Source: CAZLPY01 sp964561525
Lineage (GTDB): Bacteria; Patescibacteriota; UBA1384; CAJBMM01
Assembly: GCA_964561525.1 (NCBI GenBank)
Contig: CAZLPY010000003.1
Coordinates: forward strand, 1-50,327
Length of the DNA: 50,327 nucleotides
Direction: 5' to 3'
A model generated the notes under the pieces. The model was given only the letters and a program-made list of their open reading frames with translations, ran no database searches and was not told the DNA's origin. The position numbers were made by a program, and so were the translations under genes. Below, piece after piece: positions 24,541 through 33,344 of this stretch; the first letter of the stretch is position 1; each line of letters begins with the position of its first letter.

Positions 24541-25833
24541 CTAGATGCCGAGACGGTCGAACGTCAGGTGAACGTTGCGCAAGTGATGCTGCAGGTCGAA
24601 ACAGGCTTCGGTCTCGTGCGGTGACAGCAACGCTGTCACCTCGGGATCCGCCTCGACGTTGCGACGGAATCCTGTACCTCCATCAAGAGCGACTGCGGCA
24701 TTACGTTGTGCGATCGTGTAGGCTTGCTCGCGGGATAGCCCCTTTCCGATCAAGGCAAGCATTACTGCCTCGGAGTGGATGATGCCGCCCATCACATCAA
24801 GGTTGTAGGCCATCCGATCGGGGTATACCACGAGGTTGTCAAGAATGGACGTGAACTTCACCAGCATCCATTCGACCAAGCTGCAGGCATCTGGCAGAAT
24901 AATCCTCTCCATTGAGGAGTTAGACAAATCACGCTCATGCCAGGTAGTGACAGCCTCAAGGGCCGGTACGACGTACCCGCGTACCACTCGCGCGAGGCCA
25001 GTTACGGTTTCGCAATTCCATGGGTTGCGTTTGTGGGGCATCGCACTCGAGCCTTTTTGCCCGACGGTAAAATGCTCTGCCACCTCACGAATTTCAGTGC
25101 GAGCGAGATTTCGAATCTCAGTGGCGTATCGCTCAAGGGAGCTTGCGACGATGGCGAGAGTGGTGATGAGCTGCGCATGGCGATCTCGAGTTACGATTTG
25201 AGTCGAGGCGGGATCGACCGCGAGTCCAAGGGTGTGACACACATGTTCTTCTACTCTTGGATCAACGTTGGCATGCGTACCAACAGCGCCGGAGATTTTA
25301 CCGACGCTCACCATCTCGCGTGCTTGGCCAAGACGTTCGACGTTGCGTGACATCTCGGCATACCATCCTGCCAACTTAAATCCAAACGTGATCGGCTCCG
25401 CTACGATGCCGTGCGTCCTGCCGACTTGGGGGGTATCTCGATACTGCGCTGCCAGTCGCAGAGTGACCGTTGCAAGGATCTGGGCACGGCCATAAATCAA
25501 CTGACAAGCGTCGCGAAGCGTCATACCAAGGGCGGTATCAACGATATCGTACGAAGTCACGCCCTCGTGAAAGTGATTTCCCTCGGAACCGAGTGACTCC
25601 TGCACACAACGCACAAAAGCCATCAAATCATGCCTGGTCTCGCGCTCGATTTCGGCCATGCGCGACAAGTCAAACCTGGCCTTCGCTCGAATCCTGGCCG
25701 TCGTCCCAACCGGCAGTTCCCCGATCTTTTCACGGCCTTCGCACACTGCGATCTCAACATCGAGCCAGCGCTTGGTGCGCTTTTCCATGTCCCACAAGCG
25801 GCTCATATCGTCTGTGATGTAGCGGTCGATCAT
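24541..25833 (-). CDS. purB: Adenylosuccinate lyase
   Basis: It cleaves adenylosuccinate to AMP and SAICAR to AICAR, in purine synthesis. From ATG at 25833 (GAGGAG 11 nt upstream) it has 430 residues. Conserved parts: HDLMAFVRCVQE (about 64-75), TSYDIVDTA, GRTHGIVAEPITFG (catalytic His region), and the fumarase-superfamily signature GSSAMPHKRNPWNCE near 260-274. The frame continues to 25923 but the upper part is not conserved. No other purine genes are present; a purine salvage role through IMP to AMP is likely. A strong terminator follows. Confidence 0.95.
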   Translation of the reverse strand: MIDRYITDDMSRLWDMEKRTKRWLDVEIAVCEGREKIGELPVGTTARIRAKARFDLSRMAEIERETRHDLMAFVRCVQESLGSEGNHFHEGVTSYDIVDTALGMTLRDACQLIYGRAQILATVTLRLAAQYRDTPQVGRTHGIVAEPITFGFKLAGWYAEMSRNVERLGQAREMVSVGKISGAVGTHANVDPRVEEHVCHTLGLAVDPASTQIVTRDRHAQLITTLAIVASSLERYATEIRNLARTEIREVAEHFTVGQKGSSAMPHKRNPWNCETVTGLARVVRGYVVPALEAVTTWHERDLSNSSMERIILPDACSLVEWMLVKFTSILDNLVVYPDRMAYNLDVMGGIIHSEAVMLALIGKGLSREQAYTIAQRNAAVALDGGTGFRRNVEADPEVTALLSPHETEACFDLQHHLRNVHLTFDRLGI

Positions 25834-26086
25834 GATGATGTCTGCTCCTCTTAAAAAGTCTGGTTGTGTAGGGTCTTGCGTTGGAACAGCAAAAACGAAA
25901 GCTTCGAATATAGCTTTCCGCATACCGCCGTTGTAACATAATCGTTAAAAAACAGCAAATAGCTCGAGAGTACTTGCTTATTTGGCTCGCTAGGTGTTTG
26001 CTTACTCCACCGTGCTTATGTAGTCAGCAGGTGATAAAGAATAATTCTGGAAATAGTTGCTATGACTGTTCATTCATTTCATGTTG

Positions 26087-26263
26087 TTATGCAAAGTAAG
26101 CTCTGCCGATCGAGTAGCCGGCCCAAATGCCAAGCAACCCACCCAGGGCACCAAACAAAATAGCGGCTAGCGAAAACGGATCACTCCCCCACAGGGTTGG
26201 GATAAACTCCCCCACACTTGAGCCAATGAACAACCCAATCCACACGCATGTTTTTGTGGTCAT
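26087..26263 (-). CDS. Small two-span membrane protein (58 aa)
   Basis: Found by hand, below the usual length cut-off. ATG at 26263 with AAGGA 10 nt upstream; stop TAA at 26087. The 58 residues form two membrane segments: CVWIGLFIGSSVGEFIPTLW (about 6-25), a short loop GSDPF, then SLAAILFGALGGLLGIWAGY (31-50) and SIGRAYFA. The glycine-rich second segment with GGLLGIWAGY resembles small uncharacterised proteins that I recall from Patescibacteria genomes. Role unknown. Confidence 0.7.
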   Translation of the reverse strand: MTTKTCVWIGLFIGSSVGEFIPTLWGSDPFSLAAILFGALGGLLGIWAGYSIGRAYFA

Positions 26264-26388
26264 AGCTAAAACGTCCTTAAGTTATTATGATCATACCATG
26301 CCTCAGTTGGTTGTAAATGCAGCTTAAAGGTATCGATCTGTTGTACCGGAATCCATCGCCGGATCCGTTCATTTTTCACAGCCAAACC

Positions 26389-26418
26389 TTGACAAGAGTT
26401 ACGAACTCGCAGTAAGAT
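26389..26418 (+). promoter_or_regulatory. Promoter of the glucosaminidase-like gene
   Basis: TTGACA (26389-26394), 18-nt spacer, TAAGAT (26413-26418), giving a leader of about 48 nt before the ATG at 26473. Confidence 0.7.
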
Positions 26419-26472
26419 GCTCCCTGTCTGCTTTTTTGGGGGTGAAGCCAGGCAGAAAGTGAAAACGCATAT

Positions 26473-27228
26473 ATGAGACCGCACGCTCCGAAGGAGGGGC
26501 TGCAGGAATCGAAAACGTTCAGCGATTTAGCACAAAATTTAACTAACACATTACGCAATATACTCGGATCTTGGGCACCAACTACCAAAATCCTTGTTTT
26601 TGGTGTGCAACTAATAGTCTTAGCAATGTTCGTAGGACTGCTTCCATCAAAGGCAAGTTCAGAAGCGGGGTTGCAGCAACCATCAGTCGAACTAGCACTA
26701 TCGCATGACGCCGCTATTTTTGCTGGCAACCAACGTCAGATCAAAATTACGCCGACTGAAAGTAATGCAGCAGTTGCGGAGCGACAAAAGCAACAACACC
26801 TTCTGCAATTGTGGCAGGAGCGGGCTGGTGAGACTGGTATTAGCTTACGCAATATTATGCCTGAGCAACTCGATGACGCAATTGCCGATTTCCTTAGTCG
26901 AAACAGTTCACCGCTGGTAGATAACGCAGCCGATTTTGTGGCTGCGGCCGATCAATACAATTTGGATTCGCGGCTGATGGTCGGGATCTCCGGAGCTGAA
27001 TCGTCTTTTGGGGTGCACATTCCGCCCGGATCCCATAATCCGTTTGGTCTTGGTCCAAACCTTCGTTTTGCCAGTTTCCATGATGCCATCTACGCCGAGG
27101 CGGCCTTTTTGGATCACTACTTTGCCCACCGCGGCATCACTAATCCTCACGCAATTGGTCCTTCATACACTGGCACTGGCAGCACTACCTGGGGCGTCGC
27201 CGTAGCAGGGTTCATGACCCGCATCTAA
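26473..27228 (+). CDS. Glucosaminidase-like peptidoglycan hydrolase
   Basis: The 251-residue protein has a cytoplasmic head, one membrane segment (about 39-58) and an outer part. Residues about 91-101 carry QIKITPTESNA, shared with the next gene. The C-terminal domain (about 150-251) fits the LytG/FlgJ-type glucosaminidase fold: LDSRLMVGISGAESSFGVH with the catalytic-type glutamate in GAESSFG, SHNPFGLG, and a tail with TWGVAVAGFM. It should cleave glycan strands at the cell surface. Promoter TTGACA/TAAGAT. It and the next gene form a paired wall-hydrolase locus with separate promoters. Confidence 0.82.
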   Translation: MRPHAPKEGLQESKTFSDLAQNLTNTLRNILGSWAPTTKILVFGVQLIVLAMFVGLLPSKASSEAGLQQPSVELALSHDAAIFAGNQRQIKITPTESNAAVAERQKQQHLLQLWQERAGETGISLRNIMPEQLDDAIADFLSRNSSPLVDNAADFVAAADQYNLDSRLMVGISGAESSFGVHIPPGSHNPFGLGPNLRFASFHDAIYAEAAFLDHYFAHRGITNPHAIGPSYTGTGSTTWGVAVAGFMTRI

Positions 27229-27289
27229 ATCGCCGTATTAGTGGTATTGGGCGCGTTGGGCTGATGAGACAAAAAAGACCCAAAAACTA

Positions 27290-27318
27290 TTGACAAAGTT
27301 TTGATTTTGTGATAATAT
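27290..27318 (+). promoter_or_regulatory. Consensus promoter of the lytic transglycosylase gene
   Basis: TTGACA (27290-27295), 17-nt spacer, TAATAT (27313-27318). The transcription start should be near 27325, about 59 nt before the ATG. Confidence 0.8.
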
Positions 27319-27332
27319 GTAGCGTTTTGATG

Positions 27333-27357
27333 AATCTCTGCCTTGCAGGGATTTTTT
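27333..27357 (+). terminator. Terminator-like hairpin in the leader (attenuator candidate)
   Basis: AATCTCTGC pairs with GCAGGGATT (9 bp, one G-T, 3-nt loop) and is followed by TTTT. It lies only about 8 nt after the inferred transcription start and about 27 nt before the ATG. Confidence 0.6.
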
Positions 27358-27383
27358 GAAACAGAAAGAGAGTTCAATAATCA

Positions 27384-28118
27384 ATGTACAGCGAACCACC
27401 CAAGGGGGGTAAGCGCCAGCTACAGCGAGTTTGGACGAAGATTGTTCGAAAAATTAAAGGTTTAAACAAGCGATTTTTGAAGCGTGAAACTTTGCAATCA
27501 CTCACGCTCAAGATTGCGCTCATCAGTGTGCTGTTCGGCGTGGTGCCGGTCAGTGCTCATCAGTCTCCTGCAGCGTCGGTACAGTTGGCCGATTTAACGT
27601 TATCAAAAAATGAATTGGTGTTTGCTTCTGCAGACAGTCAAATTAAGATTACCCCTGCTGAAAGTAACGCTGAAATTGATCAAAAACGTTTAGCTGCCCT
27701 ATCAGCTCAAAAAAGCGCTTCATTTAGCGTAATGACTATTGAAGATGCGCCAACGCCTTCGCTTGATCAAATGCGTCAAGTGTATGCTGAAGCTGGTCAA
27801 AAGTACGGTGTGCCGGCTCCGTTGATTGAAGCGGTGCACCAAGTTGAGACTGGTAAGTCGTGGGACACCGCGCGTCGCTCCAGTGGTGGCGCAGTTGGCC
27901 CGATGCAGTTTTTGCCATCTACCTTCCGTAGCTACTGCGTTCGCACCGGTGAAGGGTGTAACATTACCAATGCTGAGCAGTCGATTTTTGCTGCTTCGCT
28001 ACTACTTTCAGCAAACTATAACGGCTCGTGGGATAGTGCAATCATGGCCTACAACCACTCGCGTTCCTACGTTGCACGGGTTAAATCGATCGCAAACGAG
28101 CTTGGTGCGAACATCTAA
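27384..28118 (+). CDS. Lytic transglycosylase-like protein (SLT domain)
   Basis: 244 residues. A basic head (KRQLQRVWTKIVRKIKG), a membrane segment or signal anchor (about 40-60), then QIKITPAESNAE (about 84-95) as in the neighbouring hydrolase. The SLT-like domain (about 125-240) has VPAPLIEAVHQVETGKSW with the catalytic-type glutamate, GAVGPMQFLPSTFRSYC and AIMAYNHSRSYVARV. Such enzymes cut glycan strands to anhydro ends. Leader with attenuator-like hairpin, promoter with consensus hexamers, strong terminator after the stop. Confidence 0.88.
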   Translation: MYSEPPKGGKRQLQRVWTKIVRKIKGLNKRFLKRETLQSLTLKIALISVLFGVVPVSAHQSPAASVQLADLTLSKNELVFASADSQIKITPAESNAEIDQKRLAALSAQKSASFSVMTIEDAPTPSLDQMRQVYAEAGQKYGVPAPLIEAVHQVETGKSWDTARRSSGGAVGPMQFLPSTFRSYCVRTGEGCNITNAEQSIFAASLLLSANYNGSWDSAIMAYNHSRSYVARVKSIANELGANI

Positions 28119-28120
28119 GC

Positions 28121-28151
28121 CTAAAAAAGCCCTGAATAAGGGCTTTTTTAG
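28121..28151 (+). terminator. Bidirectional terminator after the transglycosylase gene
   Basis: A perfect 13-bp stem CTAAAAAAGCCCT/AGGGCTTTTTTAG with a 5-nt loop; A and T runs on both sides allow use in both directions. Confidence 0.9.
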
Positions 28152-28176
28152 TATGAGCGCGAGAGATAAATAAAAG

Positions 28177-28199
28177 CCCGGCTTCGCTTTGAAGCCGGG
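28177..28199 (-). terminator. Terminator of the VanX-like gene
   Basis: A perfect 9-bp stem CCCGGCTTC/GAAGCCGGG, loop of 5, followed on the minus strand by CTTTTATTTATC. It lies 14 nt after the stop. Confidence 0.85.
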
Positions 28200-28213
28200 A
28201 ATTCGGGGTCTAT

Positions 28214-29017
28214 TTACTGAGATGGCAGAAGGTGGTCGGCAGCGCCATATCGGGCAGTAGTGTTCTTGACGCGGGCCCAGCGCTGATTGCCGAGGTCGTA
28301 GTGCCAGCACTCCGGCAAGTAGCCATGGAATCCGGCTTCGACCATGCAGTACAGCAGCAGTTCGCGGTGCTCTTTCACCGTTCGATTCAATGCGCCAGTG
28401 GGCCAAGCCTTTCGCTTGGTCAGCAGGTGATAAAATAGACTGGCCTCTTTGTCCATATGGTCGAATACCGTGCCCATGTCGCACGGCTTACCGTCTTGGT
28501 ACAGCCACACGTCGGCCGATCCGCCGGTACGGTGATTTGCGGGCCGCTTCGGATCCTCGGAGGGGATGGCGACGTAAACGGTAGTTTCGCGGATCAGCAT
28601 CTGACGCTCGTGTCTCGACATTTCAGAGAGTAATCGCTGTACCGTCTTATCTTCAGTCATCCAGCCGACATATCCATGTCGCGGCGCGACGTATGTGGCC
28701 AGGTAGTACGAGAACAGTTTTTGCTGATCCCCGTTCGAGCGATAACCGTCGTAGAGTCGAATCTCATAACCGTGATGTGCGGCCAGAGCGTTGGCGCGCA
28801 ATAAAGCTGCGCATACTGTGCGGCGCAGATACATCTTTGAACTACTCAGCCCCATATGCTTAAAGTAATATGGGTAGCACAGTGCCGGAGGAACAACAAC
28901 GAGTGGCTCGTTGCACTCCTCGATTGGTACATCCTCGAGATTTGGACATCGTTCCTCGGCCAACTGAAGCATGCGCCCGATTTCTTGAAGGCGGCCTCTT
29001 GAAAAGAGTGATGCCAT
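28214..29017 (-). CDS. VanX-like D-Ala-D-Ala dipeptidase (peptidase M15D)
   Basis: The family hydrolyses D-alanyl-D-alanine using zinc. The 267-residue protein shows LYDGYRSN near 88-95 (usual DGYRP), the zinc motif NHRTGGSADVWL near 160-171 (SxHxxGxAxD form), CDMGTVFDHMD and the second motif PECWHYDLG near 237-245 (ExxWH) with the catalytic Glu and His. AAGGACAG precedes the ATG. No van cluster is nearby, so a wall-recycling or salvage role is more likely than glycopeptide resistance. It carries its own terminator. Confidence 0.85.
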   Translation of the reverse strand: MASLFSRGRLQEIGRMLQLAEERCPNLEDVPIEECNEPLVVVPPALCYPYYFKHMGLSSSKMYLRRTVCAALLRANALAAHHGYEIRLYDGYRSNGDQQKLFSYYLATYVAPRHGYVGWMTEDKTVQRLLSEMSRHERQMLIRETTVYVAIPSEDPKRPANHRTGGSADVWLYQDGKPCDMGTVFDHMDKEASLFYHLLTKRKAWPTGALNRTVKEHRELLLYCMVEAGFHGYLPECWHYDLGNQRWARVKNTTARYGAADHLLPSQ

Positions 29018-29168
29018 GGTATCTGTCCTTTCTGAGACGGAATCGACGATGAAGCTAAAGGCATGATGTAAAAGGTCTCGAATATAGTTTATATCATATT
29101 ATTGATTACTTGTCCATATTTTGATAATCATATTCCCCTATTTCCCCTATTTGCCCTATACTATAAGT

Positions 29169-30431
29169 ATGAAAATAACCAAAATAATTGGTCGGGAAGT
29201 GTTGGATTCACGCGGCAACCCAACCGTTGAAGCCGATGTACATTTGGAAAATGGCCACTTTGGCCGGGCTACGGTGCCAAGCGGTGCCTCGGTTGGCGCG
29301 CACGAAGCGCACGAGCTGCGCGATGGCGACACCAAGCGCTACGGTGGTCTTGGAGTAACGAAGGCGGTAGCCAACATTAATCAGGTGATTGCACACGATT
29401 TAATTGGTCTCGATGTTGAAGACCAGCGCATGCTTGATCAGCGCTTGACTGCGCTTGACGGCACCGCAAACAAATCGCACTTGGGCGCAAACGCCATTTT
29501 AGCGGTCTCGATTGCCTGTCTTAAAGTCGCGGCAGACATGCGCGACCAGCCGATATATTCATATATTGGTGGAGGTGAGGCTACTACGCTCCCGATGCCA
29601 CTGATGAACATCATCAACGGCGGCCGTCACGCGGCTGATTCAGTTGAATTTCAAGAGTTGATGATTGTGCCAATGGGAGCGGAGACCTTCCATCAAGCCT
29701 TGCAAATGGGGCTTGAGGTGTACTACAGCTTAAAAGACCTCATCAAAGCAAAAAATCTTTCAACCACTGTCGGCGATGAAGGCGGATTTGGCCTGCCAAA
29801 TACCTCGAATGAGGATGCGTTGCAGCTGTTAACCGAGGCAATCGAAAAGGCCAACTACCATGCTGGCACTGATATACAAATTGCACTTGATATTGCTGCG
29901 GATGAATTTTTTTCGAACGGGCAGTACGTAATGACCCGTGAAAAAAAGACGTTTACGCCAGAGCAGATGCGCGGTTACGTGAGCGATTTAATGGGGCGCT
30001 ACCCCATTTATTCAGTTGAGGATCCGCTAGCACAGGATGATTGGGCCGGTTACGCTGAGTTTACCGCAGAGCATGGCCACGGAAAGCAAATTGTGGGAGA
30101 TGATTTGTATGCTACGAACATCACAAGACTGCAAAAAGGCGTAGCAGATCGTGCTACAAACGCGGTGTTAGTGAAGTTGAATCAGATCGGTACAGTGACG
30201 GAGACGATCGATGTAGTCAAATACGCCTCACAAAACCGCCTGGCGACCATTATCTCCCACCGTTCAGGAGACACTGTGGATCCATTCATCGCTGATTTCT
30301 GTGTGGGACTATCCTGCGGGCAAATAAAAACGGGTGCTCCTGCGCGCTCCGAGCGCACCGCAAAGTACAATCAACTGCTACGCATTGAGGAATGGCTCGG
30401 CCCCAAAGCCAAATTTTCGAGTTTAGTTTAA
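29169..30431 (+). CDS. eno: Enolase
   Basis: Enolase converts 2-phosphoglycerate to phosphoenolpyruvate in glycolysis. From the ATG at 29169 it has 420 residues. Conserved parts: EVLDSRGNPTVEADV (9-23), GRATVPSGASVGAHEA, MPLMNIINGGRHA, VGDEGGFGLP (about 204-213), SVEDPLAQDDW and QIVGDDLYATN. The catalytic lysine region LVKLNQIGTVTETI and SHRSGDTVDPFIADF are intact. TATACT ends 6 nt before this ATG with no ribosome binding site, so the upstream ATG in frame (29121) is not used. Weak hairpin at the end. Confidence 0.97.
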   Translation: MKITKIIGREVLDSRGNPTVEADVHLENGHFGRATVPSGASVGAHEAHELRDGDTKRYGGLGVTKAVANINQVIAHDLIGLDVEDQRMLDQRLTALDGTANKSHLGANAILAVSIACLKVAADMRDQPIYSYIGGGEATTLPMPLMNIINGGRHAADSVEFQELMIVPMGAETFHQALQMGLEVYYSLKDLIKAKNLSTTVGDEGGFGLPNTSNEDALQLLTEAIEKANYHAGTDIQIALDIAADEFFSNGQYVMTREKKTFTPEQMRGYVSDLMGRYPIYSVEDPLAQDDWAGYAEFTAEHGHGKQIVGDDLYATNITRLQKGVADRATNAVLVKLNQIGTVTETIDVVKYASQNRLATIISHRSGDTVDPFIADFCVGLSCGQIKTGAPARSERTAKYNQLLRIEEWLGPKAKFSSLV

Positions 30432-30453
30432 CAAACTATTAATAGGCGCTGTG

Positions 30454-30482
30454 TTGCAAAGCAGCAGCCGCCAGAGTATATT
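30454..30482 (+). promoter_or_regulatory. Promoter of the hypothetical gene at 30525
   Basis: TTGCAA (30454-30459), 17-nt spacer, TATATT (30477-30482). It lies immediately after the enolase stop. Confidence 0.65.
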
Positions 30483-30524
30483 TTGCTACAGTACGTGCGT
30501 TCTTTGACAAGGAGGATTGGTTTC

Positions 30525-30965
30525 ATGGAAGTCCATAACATTCCCCGAGAGCTCTTTGACCAGTTTGCAAATTCGCAAAGTTTCAAGGCCTCTGTGCTCG
30601 AGAACGGTGTTCATCTCGGAAAGACCGCACGCGGAAGCTTCGTGTTTTGGCGCGAGCTCAACGTTGTTCTTGCGCCGGGCGAGGCATTTCAGTTTGGCAT
30701 GATCGACGGCTCTACCGTTATTACAAACATCGTATGGGCAGAATACGCGCCACACGTATCGGTATATGCAGGCATGACAAGCAGCGTTAAAGACGAGCCA
30801 GTCGAGCTGGAATGGCGTGATAGTGTCATGATCAATATCAATCGGCCCATCTGCTGCTTCGGCCAAGACGGTTTGATCGAAGACATGTTCGAGGTTTTTA
30901 AAGCGGTCAAGGCGATATGCGATGGAATGGCAGAGCCTGAGCCTTTGGCTGCGCCGGAATGGTAG
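30525..30965 (+). CDS. Hypothetical protein (146 aa) with own promoter and terminator
   Basis: No family recognised. The start ATG at 30525 has AAGGAGG 9 nt upstream. The protein is soluble and mixed: EVHNIPRELFDQFANSQSF, then beta-rich middle parts (GSFVFWRELNVVL, DGSTVITNIVWAEYAP) and a helical end (IEDMFEVFKAVKAICDGM). It has TTGCAA/TATATT and an intrinsic terminator, so it is a single-gene unit. The reverse strand also has an open frame, but it has no such signals. Confidence 0.75.
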   Translation: MEVHNIPRELFDQFANSQSFKASVLENGVHLGKTARGSFVFWRELNVVLAPGEAFQFGMIDGSTVITNIVWAEYAPHVSVYAGMTSSVKDEPVELEWRDSVMININRPICCFGQDGLIEDMFEVFKAVKAICDGMAEPEPLAAPEW

Positions 30966-30974
30966 CATGCCGAC

Positions 30975-31004
30975 AATCGCGGGAATCAACCCCCGCGATT
31001 TTTT
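30975..31004 (+). terminator. Terminator of the gene ending at 30965
   Basis: AATCGCGGG pairs with CCCGCGATT (9 bp, 8-nt loop), followed by TTTTAA. Confidence 0.88.
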
Positions 31005-31075
31005 AATATGATGAAACGTGTTAGGGTGACTGTTTCAGTCTGAAGTCCTAAATTCTATTTTCTAAATTCTAATTT

Positions 31076-32155
31076 CTAGCTTCCGTCGGAGACAGTGGAG
31101 CCGGGGTTCACTATTTCTATCCATGTCGGGCCGGCGTACAAATCGGTTAATTTGCCGTCTGCGTTGTAAAACTCGGTGCGGCTGAACGAATCTTTCTTTT
31201 TCCAGGTTCCTTTCACTTTTTGTCCACCTTGATAGATCTCTGCTATACCAGACCCAACGGTCGGCATCGCAAATCCCTGCTCGTTAATTTGAGTTACGAC
31301 GCTCTCGCGCGAAATGTGCTGAATGATAATATTTTTGACGGTAATTTGAGTGCCCGACACCGCATCGAGGTGTGCCACACCTGCCATAGTTCGTTTATAT
31401 GAATTCGTAGTGGGATCAAATGTATACGTAACGGCATATTGTGGCGTTGAAAAATCAATCTTAATACTGGAAATGAGGGTAGCCGGCGCAGTTTTAGGAT
31501 CATCTAAAAAGTGATAGATGTTGTAAGTATCTCGCACAGCTGTTGGCCATTTTTTGGTGGTGGCCAGTTTGTACAACGTTGCGGTATCTGAGTACATGGT
31601 GTGCTCAAGCGCCAGGCCACTCTTTAGTTCGCGATGATACGACTGAGCATTTGCAAATTCATCAATGTCTTTTATGCGATCTTGCGGTATTTTTTCGGTT
31701 AACGCGTCGTAGTTGCCACCAACATGCGCGTAGTAGCAATCAAACTCATCACACCAATCTGCAAAATAGGTGCGAGCGCTCCGGATTGGACCAACTTTGC
31801 TATCATGTGGGCCAAAAATGGCCAAGAAGCGGGTAATTCCCCCCTCGGCGATCGCTTCATAAACCACGCTCGCTTGCGATAACCCTGATTGAGGTCGAGC
31901 GTCGGGATGATTCTCTATCATCACGCCCAATGGATGCCGTCCCGCTAAATCGGGCGTGGTCAGCGAGCCGTCAAGCATCGAAGCTACGTGGGGTTCAGGC
32001 GCAGCAGTGTGGTTGGTAATTTTTTTAGCTAAAATGCTCGATACGACGCTTGGCTTAAACACATTAGTGGTGTTCACCAGCCACAAATACAGGGCTCCGC
32101 ACCCTGCGATGATGATGAAAAAAGCGAGTAAGGCGATAAAAGGACTGCGTTTCAT
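31076..32155 (-). CDS. DUF3048 (YerB-like) surface protein
   Basis: The 359-residue protein begins with a membrane anchor (about 7-27), with one cysteine in GCGALYLW; it lacks a proper lipobox. The family signature is present: HPLGVMIENHPDARPQSGLS (about 75-94), VYEAIAEGGITRFLA and VGPIRSARTYFADWCDEFD. YerB-like proteins occur widely in Firmicutes and Patescibacteria; their role is unknown. It is upstream of nothing on this strand. Intergenic flanks contain AAATTCTAATTTC-type repeat words. Confidence 0.85.
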   Translation of the reverse strand: MKRSPFIALLAFFIIIAGCGALYLWLVNTTNVFKPSVVSSILAKKITNHTAAPEPHVASMLDGSLTTPDLAGRHPLGVMIENHPDARPQSGLSQASVVYEAIAEGGITRFLAIFGPHDSKVGPIRSARTYFADWCDEFDCYYAHVGGNYDALTEKIPQDRIKDIDEFANAQSYHRELKSGLALEHTMYSDTATLYKLATTKKWPTAVRDTYNIYHFLDDPKTAPATLISSIKIDFSTPQYAVTYTFDPTTNSYKRTMAGVAHLDAVSGTQITVKNIIIQHISRESVVTQINEQGFAMPTVGSGIAEIYQGGQKVKGTWKKKDSFSRTEFYNADGKLTDLYAGPTWIEIVNPGSTVSDGS

Positions 32156-32159
32156 GAAA

Positions 32160-32255
32160 TTAAATCCGAAATTCTAAATCCTAGACTCGAAAAAAATGCT
32201 AATAATTAAATATTGAATGTTGTTTCGGATTTCGTATTTCGAATTTGTGATTTAG
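32160..32255. repeat. Intergenic word-repeat dyad (LytR_C to DUF3048)
   Basis: Left: AAATCCGAAATTC and CTAAATCCTAGACTCG. Right: the inverse TTTCGGATTTCG and TATTTCGAATTTG. Pairing would give an imperfect stem. Same words as at 14568 and 23470. Confidence 0.65.
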
Positions 32256-32262
32256 CATTCCC

Positions 32263-33192
32263 TTACTTTTTTCCAACAATTACCACAATTTCAGTTGCGG
32301 ATGCGGGCGTTACCGAGTCCTCTTTTTCGGTTACAGAATACGATTTTAACTGCGCAGCGATATCATCTGCAACCGCCTTTGCGTCACTGTTTTTATAGAG
32401 CACCTGAGTAGTAGCGTACGTATACGATTTGGCGTTAGCCGTGCTCGAGATGGTGTACCCGGCTGCCTTGAGGATGGCTGCGACCTTAGCTGCCGCGCCG
32501 GCCACTCCCCCACCATTTAACACGCGTACCGTAGCGGTTTCCTTAGTTAAGGCAGTCGACGCGGTGGTTGCTACTGGAGCGGTAGAGGGCGTAGTAGTCG
32601 ATGCGGTAGAGGGAGTTGTCGTTGCAGCGGCAGTATCAGTTTTTTTGGCAACCGCGGTAGTATCCGCACTTGTAGTGGAGGTTGCGTCTTTTTTGGTTTG
32701 GGTGAAGTAAATGACCGCTTGGGAGACCAGCAGTGCAAGCAGAATAATTAAAATGGTGCTTAAAATTGCGGTGACGTAACGAGTTTTCCGCCCACTTGAG
32801 ACATTACCGAAAGTGGAGTGAGAGATTGGTGCGTGATCCGAAGGCTCGTGGGGCGCCATTGCTGCAGTAGCGCGGGGAATGTCAGGTGCTTTTGGCGGCT
32901 CATCGTCGTCTTTATCGGTGTCGGCTTCACGATGTTCTTCGGTCGATTTACTCGGGTGATCCGCTTTTTCTTCCCCATCCGCTACTGAAAAATCAGGACG
33001 GAGTGGCTCGGATTCGTCTTTATCCTTAGCTGATGTTTCCGGTTTTTCTACCACCATTTTTTCGTCGTGCTGTTTGGCCGGCTTGGTGTGCTCTGGCTCT
33101 ATCTCTTTTTCAGCGCCGTCGGATTTGCTTTTCTGCTCATCTTTATCTGCATCGGCATCCGCGTTGGCGTTAATATCAAAAAATTTAACCAT
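32263..33192 (-). CDS. LytR_C domain protein with acidic cytoplasmic tail
   Basis: 309 residues: an acidic, Lys/Asp/Glu-rich cytoplasmic part (1-140, for example NADADADKDEQKSKSDGAEK), one membrane segment (about 141-165), a Thr/Ala-rich linker and a C-terminal LytR_C domain: TVRVLNGGGVAGAAAKVAAI and GYTISSTANAKSYTYATTQV. LytR_C domains occur on wall-associated proteins and LCP ligases; here the catalytic LCP part is missing. GGAGAGG stands 6 nt before the ATG. Role at the cell surface inferred. Confidence 0.83.
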   Translation of the reverse strand: MVKFFDINANADADADKDEQKSKSDGAEKEIEPEHTKPAKQHDEKMVVEKPETSAKDKDESEPLRPDFSVADGEEKADHPSKSTEEHREADTDKDDDEPPKAPDIPRATAAMAPHEPSDHAPISHSTFGNVSSGRKTRYVTAILSTILIILLALLVSQAVIYFTQTKKDATSTTSADTTAVAKKTDTAAATTTPSTASTTTPSTAPVATTASTALTKETATVRVLNGGGVAGAAAKVAAILKAAGYTISSTANAKSYTYATTQVLYKNSDAKAVADDIAAQLKSYSVTEKEDSVTPASATEIVVIVGKK

Positions 33193-33344
33193 GTATGGCC
33201 TCTCCTATCCTATATTGTGATACAGACTGCAACTTTCCGCAACCCCTACCATCTAGTCCGACACAATTTGTGTTCGCTAAACACCAAAAATAGCCTTTAA
33301 GCCGCATATACTTGTTATTGGCTATTTTTGTGGATACAGTGTGG

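Noticed and set aside
26376..26729. Minus-strand frame over the glucosaminidase gene start
   Set aside because: Shadow frame opposite a gene with promoter and family resemblance.
28214..29017. Vancomycin resistance locus
   Set aside because: Only a VanX-like dipeptidase is present; no VanA/H/R/S genes, so a general D-Ala-D-Ala dipeptidase role is preferred.
30486..30989. Minus-strand frame opposite the gene at 30525
   Set aside because: It has no ribosome binding site and runs through a terminator hairpin; the plus-strand frame has promoter, site and terminator.
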